The notes under the pieces are model-generated. The model was not told where the DNA came from. It searched no databases and was given only the letters and a program-made list of their open reading frames with translations. From positions 620,001-684,000 of the forward strand of contig NZ_CP132353.1 of assembly GCF_030758455.1 (NCBI RefSeq): 64,000 nucleotides of DNA, written 5' to 3'. Origin of the DNA: Erwinia pyri (GTDB lineage Bacteria > Pseudomonadota > Gammaproteobacteria > Enterobacterales > Enterobacteriaceae). Both the position numbers and the translations under genes were made by a program. Of the stretch, positions 9,494 to 18,718 are shown one piece after another (positions within the stretch are counted from its first letter, which is position 1; each line of letters starts with the position of its first letter).

Positions 9494-11074
9494 TTACCCT
9501 TTAACCTTCTCCCAGTTCAGCCCAAACCGAGCCAGATACTTACGCAGGCGATCGGCATCGTTGGGCTGTTTTTTCCCCTGACGGGAGACGGCAAACAGGC
9601 GCCGGCCCGCTTCGGAAAGCGAATCCGCCGCGCGGCAGACGCTCAGCACCGTCTGTAGTTGACACTCGTCAAACAGATCGTACTGGGCTGAAGGAAGATC
9701 GGTAAGAGTGGCCTGCGGTGCCGTAGTGCGCCAGCTGGCGCGCAGCCGGGCGATCTCTTCTTCCGCCAGTTCCTGCGAAATCCTTCCCTGTTCCGCCAGT
9801 GTTGCCATCCGCGTGACGGAAGCGCCCAGCTCGCGGAAATTGCCTCGCCAGCTGGCTTCTGTCGAGCAGGCGAATCGCAGAAAATGGCTTCTCGCTTTTT
9901 TATCAAAGCGCACCTGGGTCTGCTGTTCCCGGGCGTAACGCGCCAGCTCAAAATCCAGATTGGGTTCGATATCTTCGCGGCGTTCGGCCAGTCCAGGCAG
10001 TTGAAACGTCCACATATTGATGCGGGCAAACAGATCTTCGCGAAAGCGGCCTTCGGCAACCCACTGCTGCATATCCCGGTGCGTGCCGGCGATCAGCTGA
10101 AAATCGCTGCTGACCTCTTTATCAGCGCCATAAGGGAAGAAGCGTTTCTCCTCGATGGCGCGCAGCAGCATCGCTTGCTCATCCAGCCCCAGCTCCGCTA
10201 TCTCGTCCAGAAACAGCATGCCGCCGTCGGCTTCCCGCAGCAGCCCGCCGCGCGCCTGCTGTGCGCCGGTAAAGGCGCCCTTAACGTGGCCAAACAGCGT
10301 GGACATCGCGTTGTCGCCGCGCAGCGTAGCACAGTTAACCGCCACGAATTTACCGGCCAGCCGGTGGCGGGCATGGCGCAGCTGATAGATGCGCTCCGCA
10401 AGGAAAGATTTGCCCGCGCCGGTTGGGCCGGTCAGCAGCATCGGGGCGTCCGAGCGCAGCGCCACGCGTTCAATCTGCTCGATCAGGCTGTTAAAAGTGG
10501 GGTTGCGCGTCTCGATGCCGGATTTTAAAAACGAGGTGGAGTGCTGCTGTTCGCGCTGAAAGCGGCTGGTCAGCGTGGCGTATCGGTTCAGATCGAGATC
10601 GATAATGGAATAGTGGCCGAGCGCGGTTGGTGTCTCCGAGCCCTTGCTGGCCGGCGAGGTCTGCAAAATGCGCGCGGGCAGATAGCGGGCTTCGGTCAGC
10701 AAAAACCAGCAGATTTGCGCCACGTGCGTGCCGGTAGTGATATGCACCAGATACTCTTCGGCGTCGGTATTAAAAGGATAGCGGCTGACAAAATCGAGGA
10801 AGCTGCCGTAGACCTCTTCAAAGTCCCAGGGATCTTCCAGCTTAACGCTGTGCAGCACCACTTTGGTGGAGGGCGACGCCTGGGTGATATCTTCCGCCAC
10901 CTGCTGCGCCATACTGACATCACGCGGTTGATGCAGCAGCTCCAGCCTGTCGATCTGTAAGCCTTCCTGCTGGCAAAGTGCGACGGTTGGCCGCCATTTA
11001 CTCCAGCGGTTTGCGCGCTTGCCGCGTTTATCCAGCACCGTGCCCAGCACGCCGATCACTACGTTAGCTTTCAT
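9494..11074 (-). CDS. rtcR: RtcR, sigma-54 activator of RNA repair
   Basis: A 526-residue transcription activator. The first 185 residues are the RtcR sensory (CARF-like) domain, which in this family binds RNA-derived ligands and restrains the AAA+ domain. Next comes a sigma-54 interaction ATPase: Walker A GPTGAGKS at 216-223, the GAFTGA loop at 266-271 that contacts sigma-54, Walker B GGMLFLDE at 284-291. A C-terminal DNA-binding region follows (about 490-520). The gene is divergent from rtcB, with a 184-base intergenic region containing a sigma-54 promoter pointing at rtcB. Length and motifs match E. coli RtcR, so I expect activation of the rtcB operon upon RNA damage or translation stress. 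Confidence 0.95.
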   Translation of the reverse strand: MKANVVIGVLGTVLDKRGKRANRWSKWRPTVALCQQEGLQIDRLELLHQPRDVSMAQQVAEDITQASPSTKVVLHSVKLEDPWDFEEVYGSFLDFVSRYPFNTDAEEYLVHITTGTHVAQICWFLLTEARYLPARILQTSPASKGSETPTALGHYSIIDLDLNRYATLTSRFQREQQHSTSFLKSGIETRNPTFNSLIEQIERVALRSDAPMLLTGPTGAGKSFLAERIYQLRHARHRLAGKFVAVNCATLRGDNAMSTLFGHVKGAFTGAQQARGGLLREADGGMLFLDEIAELGLDEQAMLLRAIEEKRFFPYGADKEVSSDFQLIAGTHRDMQQWVAEGRFREDLFARINMWTFQLPGLAERREDIEPNLDFELARYAREQQTQVRFDKKARSHFLRFACSTEASWRGNFRELGASVTRMATLAEQGRISQELAEEEIARLRASWRTTAPQATLTDLPSAQYDLFDECQLQTVLSVCRAADSLSEAGRRLFAVSRQGKKQPNDADRLRKYLARFGLNWEKVKG

Positions 11075-11211
11075 GCTTATCCCAGAAGATAAATAACTTA
11101 TCCAGTAAGATAATTTTCTCTATCGGTAATGGCAATGCTCAGACGCGATACAATAATAAATAACATTAATAATCAATTAGATAAATTTTATTATGCAGCG
11201 TAGCGGTCTTC

Positions 11212-11227
11212 TGGCACGGCATTCGCA
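11212..11227 (+). promoter_or_regulatory. Sigma-54 promoter of rtcB
   Basis: TGGCACG (11212-11218), four bases, then TCGCA (11223-11227) matches the -24/-12 consensus TGGCACG-N4-TTGCA with a single change; GG and GC have the required spacing. It lies 31 bases before the rtcB start and would initiate near 11239. The divergent sigma-54 activator gene rtcR supports it. Confidence 0.85.
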
Positions 11228-11258
11228 ATAGCTATGCTATAGCAACGAGGAAAAGAAT

Positions 11259-12482
11259 ATGAAAAACAACTATCAGACTCTGCAGCAGGCGAAAGGCGTG
11301 CCGGTAAAAATGTGGACCAACGGCGTACCGGTGGAGCCGGAAGCGCGTGAGCAGCTGTTGAACACGGCGAAAATGCCGTTTATCTTTCGCCATCTGGCGG
11401 TGATGCCGGATGTGCATCTGGGCAAAGGATCCACCATCGGCAGCGTGATCCCGACCAAAGGCGCAATTATCCCGGCGGCGGTCGGCGTGGATATCGGCTG
11501 CGGCATGATTGCGGTACGCACCTCGCTGATGGCCTGCGATCTGCCGGACAATCTGTCGGGTGTGCGCAGCGCCATTGAACAGGCGGTGCCGCACGGTCGC
11601 ACCAATAACCGTTCCGGTCGCGATAAGGGCGCCTGGCAGACGCCGCCGCAGGAGGTGGATAGCCACTGGGCCAAACTGGCACCGCGCTTTAAGACGCTGA
11701 CGCAAAAACATCCAGCGCTGTTTAAGACCAACAACTACCAGCACCTTGGAACGCTGGGAACGGGCAATCACTTTATTGAGGTCTGCCTGGACGAATGCCA
11801 GCAGGTCTGGGTGATGCTGCACAGCGGGTCGCGCGGCGTAGGGAACGCCATTGGCAACCTGTTTATCGCACTGGCGCAAAAGGATATGCAGCGGCATATC
11901 GCCAATCTGCCGGATCGCAACCTCGCTTATTTTGAAGAGGGCAGCAGGCATTTTAACGACTATGTGGAAGCGGTGAGCTGGGCGCAGGATTATGCTCGCC
12001 ACAATCGCGAGGCCATGATGGAGCGCGTGCTGGCGGCGATGTCGCGCGTCATCAGCAAGCCCTTCAGCACGCATCTGGAAGCGGTGAACTGCCACCACAA
12101 CTACGTGGAGCGGGAAACGCACTTTGGCGAGTCGGTGCTGGTGACGCGCAAAGGCGCGGTCTCAGCGCAGAAAGATCAGATGGGCATTATCCCCGGCTCG
12201 ATGGGCGCGAAGAGCTTTATCGTACGCGGCCTGGGTAACGAAGAGAGTTTCTGTTCCTGTAGCCACGGTGCGGGGCGCACCATGAGCCGCACGGCGGCGA
12301 AAGCCCGCTTTACCGTGGAAGATCAGCGACGCGCGACGGCGCACGTGGAGTGCCGCAAAGATAAAGAGGTCATCGACGAAATCCCGATGGCTTACAAAGA
12401 CATTGATGCTGTTATGGCCGCCCAGTCTTCGCTGGTGGAAGTGGTGCATACGCTGTCACAGGTTGTTTGCGTAAAAGGATAA
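11259..12482 (+). CDS. rtcB: RtcB RNA ligase
   Basis: A 407-residue GTP- and Mn-dependent RNA ligase that joins 2',3'-cyclic phosphate (or 3'-phosphate) to 5'-OH RNA ends. The signature metal-binding segment is present: DVHLGKG at 51-57 and GVDIGCGM at 76-83 (Asp78 and Cys81 as Mn ligands), GTGNHF at 167-172, LHSGSRG near 187-193, and SHGAGR at 335-340 containing the His that is guanylylated. Length equals E. coli RtcB (408). A GAGG-type site precedes ATG 11259. Regulated by RtcR and sigma-54. Downstream is a nucleotidyltransferase gene only 5 bases away; rtcA is not in the window. Confidence 0.97.
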   Translation: MKNNYQTLQQAKGVPVKMWTNGVPVEPEAREQLLNTAKMPFIFRHLAVMPDVHLGKGSTIGSVIPTKGAIIPAAVGVDIGCGMIAVRTSLMACDLPDNLSGVRSAIEQAVPHGRTNNRSGRDKGAWQTPPQEVDSHWAKLAPRFKTLTQKHPALFKTNNYQHLGTLGTGNHFIEVCLDECQQVWVMLHSGSRGVGNAIGNLFIALAQKDMQRHIANLPDRNLAYFEEGSRHFNDYVEAVSWAQDYARHNREAMMERVLAAMSRVISKPFSTHLEAVNCHHNYVERETHFGESVLVTRKGAVSAQKDQMGIIPGSMGAKSFIVRGLGNEESFCSCSHGAGRTMSRTAAKARFTVEDQRRATAHVECRKDKEVIDEIPMAYKDIDAVMAAQSSLVEVVHTLSQVVCVKG

Positions 12483-12487
12483 AAAGA

Positions 12488-13282
12488 ATGAGAACAGGAT
12501 TGCATGGAGTAGATAGCGCAATGCGCAAGCGCGTACGTGGCGTGCTGCGTCAGGTAGAAGAGGAGCACGCAGTCAAAGTGCTGTATGCCTGCGAGTCGGG
12601 CAGTCGCGGCTGGGGCTTTGCCTCGCCGGACAGCGATTACGATGTACGTTTTCTTTATGTGCATCAACCGGAGTGGTATCTGCGTATCGAGCCGCCGCGC
12701 GACGTTATCGAGCTGCCGATCGACGATACGCTGGACGTCTGCGGCTGGGAGTGGCGCAAAGCGCTGGGCCTGCTGAAGCGAGCCAACCCAACGCTTGTCG
12801 AATGGCTGGACTCGCCGGTGATCTATCAGCAGGAAGAAGCCATCATCGCCGATTTACGGGCAAGGATACCAGACTGGTTTTCGCCGCTACGGGCGCGCTG
12901 GCACTATCTCTCAATGGCAAAAAAGAACTTTCGTGGTTATCTGCAGGGCGACAGCGTGCGGCTGAAAAAGTACTTTTACGTATTGCGTCCGCTGCTGGCG
13001 GTGCAGTGGATAGAAGCCGGAAAAGGCGTGCCGCCGATGCGTTTTGAAGAGCTGCTGGCGGGGACGGTGACGGACCCCCTCCTGCTGGCCGAAATCGAAC
13101 AGCTGCTGGCGCGTAAGCAGCGCGCAGGCGAAGCGGAATACGGCGAGCGTCTGGATCGCATCCATGCATTTATCCGCCAGCATCTGGATGAGAACCGCGT
13201 CAGCGAAGATCTGCCGGATAGCGAGCGGCGCGACTGCCGCGATCTGGATGCATTGCTGATGAAAACCGTGCTGAGTGTATAG
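12488..13282 (+). CDS. Predicted nucleotidyltransferase in the rtc operon
   Basis: A 264-residue protein with the minimal nucleotidyltransferase fold signature GSRGWGF...SDYDVRFLY (about 40-60), in which the two aspartates of DYD are the metal ligands, followed by a helical domain. It matches the COG3541-type predicted nucleotidyltransferases whose substrate is not known to me. I chose ATG 12488 because an AAGGA box sits at 12475-12479; an upstream TTG at 12467 would overlap rtcB. Position directly behind rtcB, under the sigma-54 promoter, suggests RNA end modification or tRNA repair as a role; this is inference. Confidence 0.85.
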   Translation: MRTGLHGVDSAMRKRVRGVLRQVEEEHAVKVLYACESGSRGWGFASPDSDYDVRFLYVHQPEWYLRIEPPRDVIELPIDDTLDVCGWEWRKALGLLKRANPTLVEWLDSPVIYQQEEAIIADLRARIPDWFSPLRARWHYLSMAKKNFRGYLQGDSVRLKKYFYVLRPLLAVQWIEAGKGVPPMRFEELLAGTVTDPLLLAEIEQLLARKQRAGEAEYGERLDRIHAFIRQHLDENRVSEDLPDSERRDCRDLDALLMKTVLSV

Positions 13283-13468
13283 CTTATTACTGGTCTGGCA
13301 TTGTGCATAAGTAGTTCAGGGTGACAGCATTATCTAACAGAACGTTTAGACACATAGTCTGTTCGATACCAGAATTAGGGATCCAGCGGCGGTTTAACAG
13401 CGTATCTATGTTTTATTTTAATGTTGCCGGTGAGGGGAATTAGTCGCGAACGGTGGTTGCTATTAAAA

Positions 13469-13488
13469 AGCCCGGGATATGCCGGGCT
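13469..13488 (-). terminator. Terminator of the higBA-like operon
   Basis: AGCCCGG (13469-13475) pairs with CCGGGCT (13482-13488). Read on the minus strand the hairpin is followed by TTTTT, so it ends transcription from the toxin-antitoxin pair 20 bases upstream. Confidence 0.8.
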
Positions 13489-13508
13489 ATAATTTTGTCT
13501 GGCTTGCA

Positions 13509-13844
13509 TTAAGCATTTGCATGCGCATTGACTGTTGCAATACGCGAAATTGGATATCCTGTTGCCGATGCAAGTGCGGCGACGCGCTTAAAGGATGGAT
13601 TACCTTTTGGAGAAAGAGACTTATAAAGCGATTCACGTGACATACCTGCACGTTTTGCAATAGCAGTCATGCCGCCCGTTGCCTCAATAACATGGCGTAG
13701 CGCAAGCATGAATGCCTCATAGCCACCTTCTTCATCAATTTCAATGAAGGCCTGGTGGAGGTAGAGCGGCGCAAATGCCGGATCGTCTTTGATGAGTTGA
13801 ACCATTGCATCATCATGAAGCACTGATTTAGCCATAACATTCAC
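13509..13844 (-). CDS. HigA-like antitoxin with HTH
   Basis: A 111-residue antitoxin of the probable addiction-module family (HigA-like/COG3636 type). The C-terminal part contains a helix-turn-helix (GMTAIAKRAGMSRESLYKSL at about 65-84), expected to bind the operon promoter, while the N-terminus holds the toxin-binding region. It starts 3 bases after the toxin stop codon, so the toxin is the first gene of the operon, as in higBA. A T-tailed hairpin follows. The pair appears intact. Naming beyond HigBA-like is not secure. Confidence 0.85.
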   Translation of the reverse strand: MNVMAKSVLHDDAMVQLIKDDPAFAPLYLHQAFIEIDEEGGYEAFMLALRHVIEATGGMTAIAKRAGMSRESLYKSLSPKGNPSFKRVAALASATGYPISRIATVNAHANA

Positions 13845-13847
13845 CTC

Positions 13848-14180
13848 TTATGTTCTGCTTTTATAGTCTTTAAGATATTCGACCGCCTGATCAATATCTT
13901 CATCCTGCTTTTTCTTGTTGCCGCCCAGCAAAACCAGGCTTACTGCACCATCAGTCGGATCGGTTAAATCGCTAAAATAAACGCGATAACCTGGCCCCTG
14001 ATCAATCCTTAACTCTGACACGCTCTCCCTGCATGGTCTACAATCTCCGTAGTTCCCTGTAGCCATTCTGGCAATACGGGTTGCAATCTTAGCCTTTGCG
14101 ATAGGGTCTTTTACATTACGCAAAAACTCATCAAAGGGGTCGCGGCCATCGGTTGTTTTGTAATGCTTAACCTTAGCCAT
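13848..14180 (-). CDS. RelE/HigB-like toxin (Gp49-type)
   Basis: A 110-residue protein of the RelE/ParE superfamily, Gp49/COG3657 subgroup (addiction module killer protein). Characteristic features are FDEFLRNVKDPIAKAKIATRIARM in the first third and the central strands with RIDQGPGYRVYF, followed by LLGGNKKKQDEDI near the end, typical of the family active-site side. Members are ribosome-dependent mRNA interferases. It precedes its antitoxin by 3 bases. The promoter should lie in 14181-14285, before the IS3 remnant. Confidence 0.87.
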   Translation of the reverse strand: MAKVKHYKTTDGRDPFDEFLRNVKDPIAKAKIATRIARMATGNYGDCRPCRESVSELRIDQGPGYRVYFSDLTDPTDGAVSLVLLGGNKKKQDEDIDQAVEYLKDYKSRT

Positions 14181-14285
14181 AATTGTAGCTCATAGTTAAC
14201 GATGAGTAGGGGGATTGTACTCTTTGGGTTACGATTTACAAGGTCGGCAGCGTTATCATGTTCAGAACTTACGAACAACAAGCAG

Positions 14286-14796
<511 letters not shown>

Positions 14797-14970
14797 ATTG
14801 AGGCACCTCCAGCCAGCGCCAGTATTGAGCGGTTATTCAGGGTATTTACAGTGCTGGGAGTTGAAATGGTACTCTCTTCCGGGCCAAGGGTTGTTTTCTC
14901 AATGTCATCTTCAACAATCGAAGAAACAGAAAAGCAAACGGATTCACCCGCCAGACGGGAAAAATGGTGA
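14797..14970 (+). pseudogene. hipB-like antitoxin, C-terminal remnant
   Basis: Beginning right after the IS end, about 57 codons match the tail of HipB antitoxins: SIERLFRVFTVLGVEMVL corresponds to the last helix and strand of the HTH antitoxin, followed by a linker ending in EKW (E. coli HipB ends in LEW). The N-terminal HTH is missing, replaced by IS sequence. It cannot act as an autorepressor. A hipA remnant follows 4 bases downstream. Confidence 0.65.
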
Positions 14971-14974
14971 GGAT

Positions 14975-15088
14975 ATGCGCAGAGAAAACGTATCTGCGCT
15001 TCTTCCTGAGGCGTTTCCACCTGAGTTAGCTGAAGCTATTTTTAATGGTATGCGACAGCAGTGTGGGTGTTTGGCCGGGAGAGAGTAA
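14975..15088 (+). pseudogene. hipA-like toxin, C-terminal remnant
   Basis: Codons from ATG 14975 to the TAG-type stop at 15088 give a 37-residue peptide (VSALLPEAFPPELAEAIFNGM..) that resembles the extreme C-terminus of HipA kinases. The kinase body is absent, so about 400 codons were deleted between the hipB tail and this fragment. The identification rests on context and general similarity and is tentative. Confidence 0.5.
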
Positions 15089-15140
15089 AGGTGATAAGCC
15101 TCGTAAATCCCGGCTCAATGAGCCGGGATAAAATCAATTT

Positions 15141-15482
15141 CTAACCACGAACCCGCTTAGCACCAACAACCTCTATAAACTCCTGCACCTGCCGTTGCTT
15201 GCGGGCAGAGAACTTACAAACTTGCCGTAATGACTTCATCAGCTCCGGTTCTTCAGGCTCCGGCGGACGGGCGGTCAGTACCAGACATCCCTTCATCACC
15301 CGCACATCAACCACCGACCCGGTATCAAAGCCAGCCTCCGCCAGCCATTTGCCTTTCATCGCCAGTGAGGGGATTTGTTCATAATCTGGAAAGGTTCTCG
15401 CATAGCTCACCTTTATCCGGCGCAGTGTGGAACTCGCGACTTCTTTTGCTTCAACTTCTGAATTACAATCTTGCTCAGCCAT
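15141..15482 (-). CDS. symE: SymE toxin of a type I toxin-antitoxin pair
   Basis: A 113-residue SymE. Diagnostic segments are [24 protein letters not shown]-like [31 protein letters not shown] and the C-terminal [19 protein letters not shown], which E. coli SymE shares. The fold is AbrB-like; SymE is SOS-induced in E. coli and compacts nucleoids or degrades RNA, repressed by the antisense RNA SymR. I saw no clear LexA box upstream. The gene looks intact; the overlapping antisense RNA locus is conserved at its 5' end. Confidence 0.9.
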   Translation of the reverse strand: MAEQDCNSEVEAKEVASSTLRRIKVSYARTFPDYEQIPSLAMKGKWLAEAGFDTGSVVDVRVMKGCLVLTARPPEPEEPELMKSLRQVCKFSARKQRQVQEFIEVVGAKRVRG

Positions 15483-15552
15483 GATAACTACCTTGTATAG
15501 TTGTTGTGGTCAGCGGTGTGAATGTGTTCCCGCACATTCGCATCGCGATTAA
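15478..15552 (+). ncRNA. symR: SymR antisense RNA
   Basis: The plus strand across the symE start and leader carries a sequence of the SymR pattern. Bases 15513-15526 (GCGGTGTGAATGTG) pair with 15533-15546 (CACATTCGCATCGC) as a 14-bp stem with two G-U pairs, forming the 3' hairpin. The 5' part covers the symE ribosome-binding site and start codon, as needed to block translation. Ends are approximate. Confidence 0.7.
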
Positions 15553-15750
15553 ATAACCCCGTTATTATACCCCGCTAATAAATCCACTCCACAGAGATTT
15601 TACGTTATTAACCTGAAGTACAGTGCCGCTCACAATTATAATGAAAGTCGTGAAAATAATATTAGCTGGATGGCTTTGCGCAAAGATTATTAATCATGAA
15701 TTAATTACTGATGTTTAATCCGTAATATTTTTAACCCGGTTTGCGACCCA

Positions 15751-15784
15751 TCCGGCATAACGGCACTTAACGCGTTATGCCGGA
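15751..15784 (-). terminator. 12-bp hairpin after mtr
   Basis: TCCGGCATAACG (15751-15762) pairs perfectly with CGTTATGCCGGA (15773-15784), 15 bases beyond the mtr stop. No T tract follows, so it may be a REP-like or stabilising hairpin, not a classical terminator. Confidence 0.55.
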
Positions 15785-15798
15785 CATAAGGCAGATAC

Positions 15799-17043
15799 CT
15801 AACGATAGACAGGCAGCAGATTAAAACTGGATAGAATATGGATCAGCGCGTTGCTGACGCCGAAGAGCAAAATCACAACGATCATGGCGTTACCGCCCCA
15901 TACCCGGTAGTGCGGGCTGTTGAAACGCTTACGCGACGCGCGGGCCAGCAGGGCAGGAACAATCGCCGCCCAGACGGTGGCGGCCAGGCCCGCAAAACCA
16001 ATCGCGTAGATAAAGCCGTCAGGCCAGATCGCGCCGCCCAGCATCGGCGGCAGGAAAGTGACCGCCGCCGTCTTAAAGCGTCCCGTCGGACCGTCATCAA
16101 ACTTAAACAGATCGGCCAGGTAGTCAAATAACCCCAGGGTGACGCCGAGGAAGGAGCTGGCGACGGCGAAGTTGGAAAAGATGGTCAGCAGCAGATCCAG
16201 CGTGGCGCTGTTCAACAGTCCGCTCAGGGTCTGCACCAGCACATCAATATTGCCGCCTTTTTCCGCAATTTCTGTAAACGCCGGACGCGGAATATTGCCC
16301 ATCGTGCCCACCAGCCAGATGATATAGAGCACCAGTGCCATCAGCGTTCCCAGCACCAGGCAGCGGCGGATAGTCAGCGGATCTTTACCGTAATATTTCA
16401 TCAGGCTCGGCACGTTGCCGTGATAGCCAAACGAGGCGAGACAGAAGGGCAGCGCCATCAGCACATAGGGCATATAGCTGGGGTTCACCTCTGCGCTGTT
16501 CAGCAACACAGCGGGTTGAACGTGCCAGAGCAGGCCACCAAAGGTCATAAAAAAGGTGAGGATCTTGGCCCCCAGCACGATGGTAGTCATCCTGCCCACC
16601 GCCTTCGTACTGAGCCAGACGATAAACGCCACCGCGAGGGCAAAAAGCAGGCCGCCCAGCCGCGCTGGGAAGGCGATATCCATCTGCGCCAGGGTATGGT
16701 GGATCACCGAGCCGCTGGCGGAAATATAGGCGTAGGTCAGGATATAGAGCACGAACGCCACGCTCAGACCGTTGATGATATTCCAGCGGCTGCCCAGCAG
16801 ATCTTTCGTGACCGTGTCGAAGCTGGCCCCGATATGGTAGTTGAGGTTCGCTTCCAGAATCATCAGCCCCGAATGCAGCATGCAAAACCAGGTAACAACC
16901 AGCGCCAGCAGCGACCAGAAAAACCAGGCGCCGGACATCACCACCGGCAGAGAAAACATGCCCGCGCCGATAATGGTGCCGCTAATGATCATTGCCCCGC
17001 CTATCAGAGAGGGTGCTTTAGTTGTTGCCGATAGTGTAGCCAT
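15799..17043 (-). CDS. mtr: Mtr tryptophan-specific permease
   Basis: A 414-residue inner-membrane permease of the aromatic amino acid family with eleven predicted membrane helices. It reads as Mtr over its full length: MATL start, [53 protein letters not shown], and C-terminus [12 protein letters not shown]. It imports L-tryptophan by proton symport. I chose ATG 17043 because an AAGGAAAAC site lies just upstream; an upstream extension of 33 codons is not family-like. In E. coli it is controlled by TrpR and TyrR; I could not see clear boxes here. Confidence 0.95.
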   Translation of the reverse strand: MATLSATTKAPSLIGGAMIISGTIIGAGMFSLPVVMSGAWFFWSLLALVVTWFCMLHSGLMILEANLNYHIGASFDTVTKDLLGSRWNIINGLSVAFVLYILTYAYISASGSVIHHTLAQMDIAFPARLGGLLFALAVAFIVWLSTKAVGRMTTIVLGAKILTFFMTFGGLLWHVQPAVLLNSAEVNPSYMPYVLMALPFCLASFGYHGNVPSLMKYYGKDPLTIRRCLVLGTLMALVLYIIWLVGTMGNIPRPAFTEIAEKGGNIDVLVQTLSGLLNSATLDLLLTIFSNFAVASSFLGVTLGLFDYLADLFKFDDGPTGRFKTAAVTFLPPMLGGAIWPDGFIYAIGFAGLAATVWAAIVPALLARASRKRFNSPHYRVWGGNAMIVVILLFGVSNALIHILSSFNLLPVYR

Positions 17044-17467
17044 TACGTGTTTTCCTTGCGTGGCGATGCCCGGTATAGCGCAGCGACCATGCGATTCGCC
17101 CCTGCGTGAATGCATTGAAGAGTGTGTGAAGGGGAACAGCAAAACGCGCTCCCATTGCAGGCGCGGGAGTATACGTTATTTCTCCGGTTTCAGTCTCGTC
17201 AGGGCTTGTTGTAACAGGGGAAGCTTGCAGGAGAAGGGTAGTGGGTTGATAAGGGATAACGCGCTCTCAGGACTGACAGCGCATATCGCTAAACAGATCA
17301 TCGGCATCATACAGGCATCAAGTAGCCCCGGTATTAGTCATCCGGTCGCTGCTGGCCGTGGCTGGCAGGCCCACCTCCGCAGATTTTAAGATTCCTCCGT
17401 TTGCCGCCGTTCTGAATGCACCAATAGTATATTCAGAGATATTCAGTCTTTCCCGCTGATCAGCTTT
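17044..17467. other. mtr leader and upstream spacer
   Basis: 424 bases between mtr (start at 17043) and the membrane-protein gene. It should hold the mtr promoter. No coding sequence, tRNA, or perfect TrpR or TyrR palindrome was seen. Confidence 0.4.
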
Positions 17468-18718
17468 TCATACTGAAGGGGCCGTGCTCTGTGATTTCTT
17501 TTCAGAATCTTTGTCTTTCTGCCAGAAAAGCGTTGATCCGGTTTTATTTTCGATTTCGATACAATTTTCCATGTCTTTCGAAGCACCTCGTGATTTCTCC
17601 AGACGGCTGAAAATTGTGGTTTCTTCTATCAGTTTTTTTTGTATTCTTGCCTGACTGTCCGCAGGACAGATAACTTTGATATTGCTGTTCTGAAAAATAG
17701 CATATCCTTCAACCCATATAGTTTCATTTTCTCTGTACTTAACCGTCCACTTATTTTTGAACCAATGCGCAGGGTACTCGTTAGCCTGGATTTTATATAA
17801 ATTAATATGGTTGCTTTTGAGGCCTGCCAGGTAAATAGCATGATCGTTAGCACGCACGAAAAAGCCTGGCGTGATATTTAGCGTGACATAAAAAATAATA
17901 ATGAAAGTAGTGGCTAAGGAAATGATTGTCTTTTTATTGATTCCCCTTTTGGTTCCATTAAAAAAATCATAAATTGCCATTATAGGAAAATAACATATTG
18001 TTATATATAAAAAAATAGTAATAAACCTGTAAAAACGATCTATACCGGAAAGATCCGCCTTGTTATAAATGAATGCTAATATAATAATAAATGCGACATT
18101 GATAATGATAGCAGAACAGTAAATATTTAATTGTCTCTTCCAGTCTCCATATAACAAATAGGTAATTAAAATAATGCAGTAGCCTGAAAATATAAATATT
18201 AAAGTCAAAAAGGCTGTTTCACTTTCAAGTACGCCAGTTACAGCAATAATCATGCTGATAAGAAAAGAATGAGGGATGATGGCCTTGTCTGGTTTATGCT
18301 CCTTTGACAGGAGCGTTTTCGCCAGGTAAAAAATTGCTGGCATAAGAAGAGTAATGAAGAAGGCGACTATGATGCCTGCAAGCGCAAATGAGATAGCTAA
18401 CAACGTTGAGGGCGTGGTCAGCATAGAGGGTAGTAACGTAAGGTGATCAATCCGGTACAGATAAAACCACAGGTTGAAACAACCCATCATCACTAAGATA
18501 AGACTGATTTTAGTAATATTGTTCGCCAGGTATCGAAGTACGTTAAAGACAGGGGGGCTTTTTTTCAAAGGCTTATTACTGCGGATTTTTTCTAATGTTG
18601 ATCTATTCATAAAAGGTTCCATTTCAGGGAATATGACCGGGAATTTTATTACTTCCTGTACTGAATAATTGACTAATTCTGCATAGGTGTATTTCTGATA
18701 AGGAGGGCATTCAGCCAC
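17468..18718 (-). CDS. Polytopic membrane protein of unknown function
   Basis: Up to 416 residues: a short hydrophilic N-terminus, about seven membrane helices (roughly residues 60-310) and a soluble C-terminal domain of about 110 residues (MEPFM... body, then KIQANEYPAHWFKNKW, ENETIWVEGYAIF, and a Lys/Glu-rich tail). I do not recognise the family. The GTG at 18718 lies within the methyltransferase gene (46-base overlap) and has an AGAGG site; ATGs at 18625 and 18613 are alternatives. It is strikingly AT-rich compared with the neighbours, suggesting separate acquisition. Position last in a same-strand array with HNH and methyltransferase genes suggests it could be a membrane component of the same accessory module. 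Confidence 0.6.
   Translation of the reverse strand: MAECPPYQKYTYAELVNYSVQEVIKFPVIFPEMEPFMNRSTLEKIRSNKPLKKSPPVFNVLRYLANNITKISLILVMMGCFNLWFYLYRIDHLTLLPSMLTTPSTLLAISFALAGIIVAFFITLLMPAIFYLAKTLLSKEHKPDKAIIPHSFLISMIIAVTGVLESETAFLTLIFIFSGYCIILITYLLYGDWKRQLNIYCSAIIINVAFIIILAFIYNKADLSGIDRFYRFITIFLYITICYFPIMAIYDFFNGTKRGINKKTIISLATTFIIIFYVTLNITPGFFVRANDHAIYLAGLKSNHINLYKIQANEYPAHWFKNKWTVKYRENETIWVEGYAIFQNSNIKVICPADSQARIQKKLIEETTIFSRLEKSRGASKDMENCIEIENKTGSTLFWQKDKDSEKKSQSTAPSV

Noticed and set aside
11232..12122. Open frame of 296 codons antisense to rtcB
   Set aside because: The frame lies wholly opposite a conserved gene and its translation shows no recognisable family.
14797..15088. Intact hipBA persistence module
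   Set aside because: Only C-terminal fragments of the antitoxin and the kinase remain; the HTH and kinase core are missing.
16420..17034. Plus-strand open frame opposite mtr (204 codons)
   Set aside because: Composition is that of an antisense shadow of a membrane-protein gene; no start site or homology visible.
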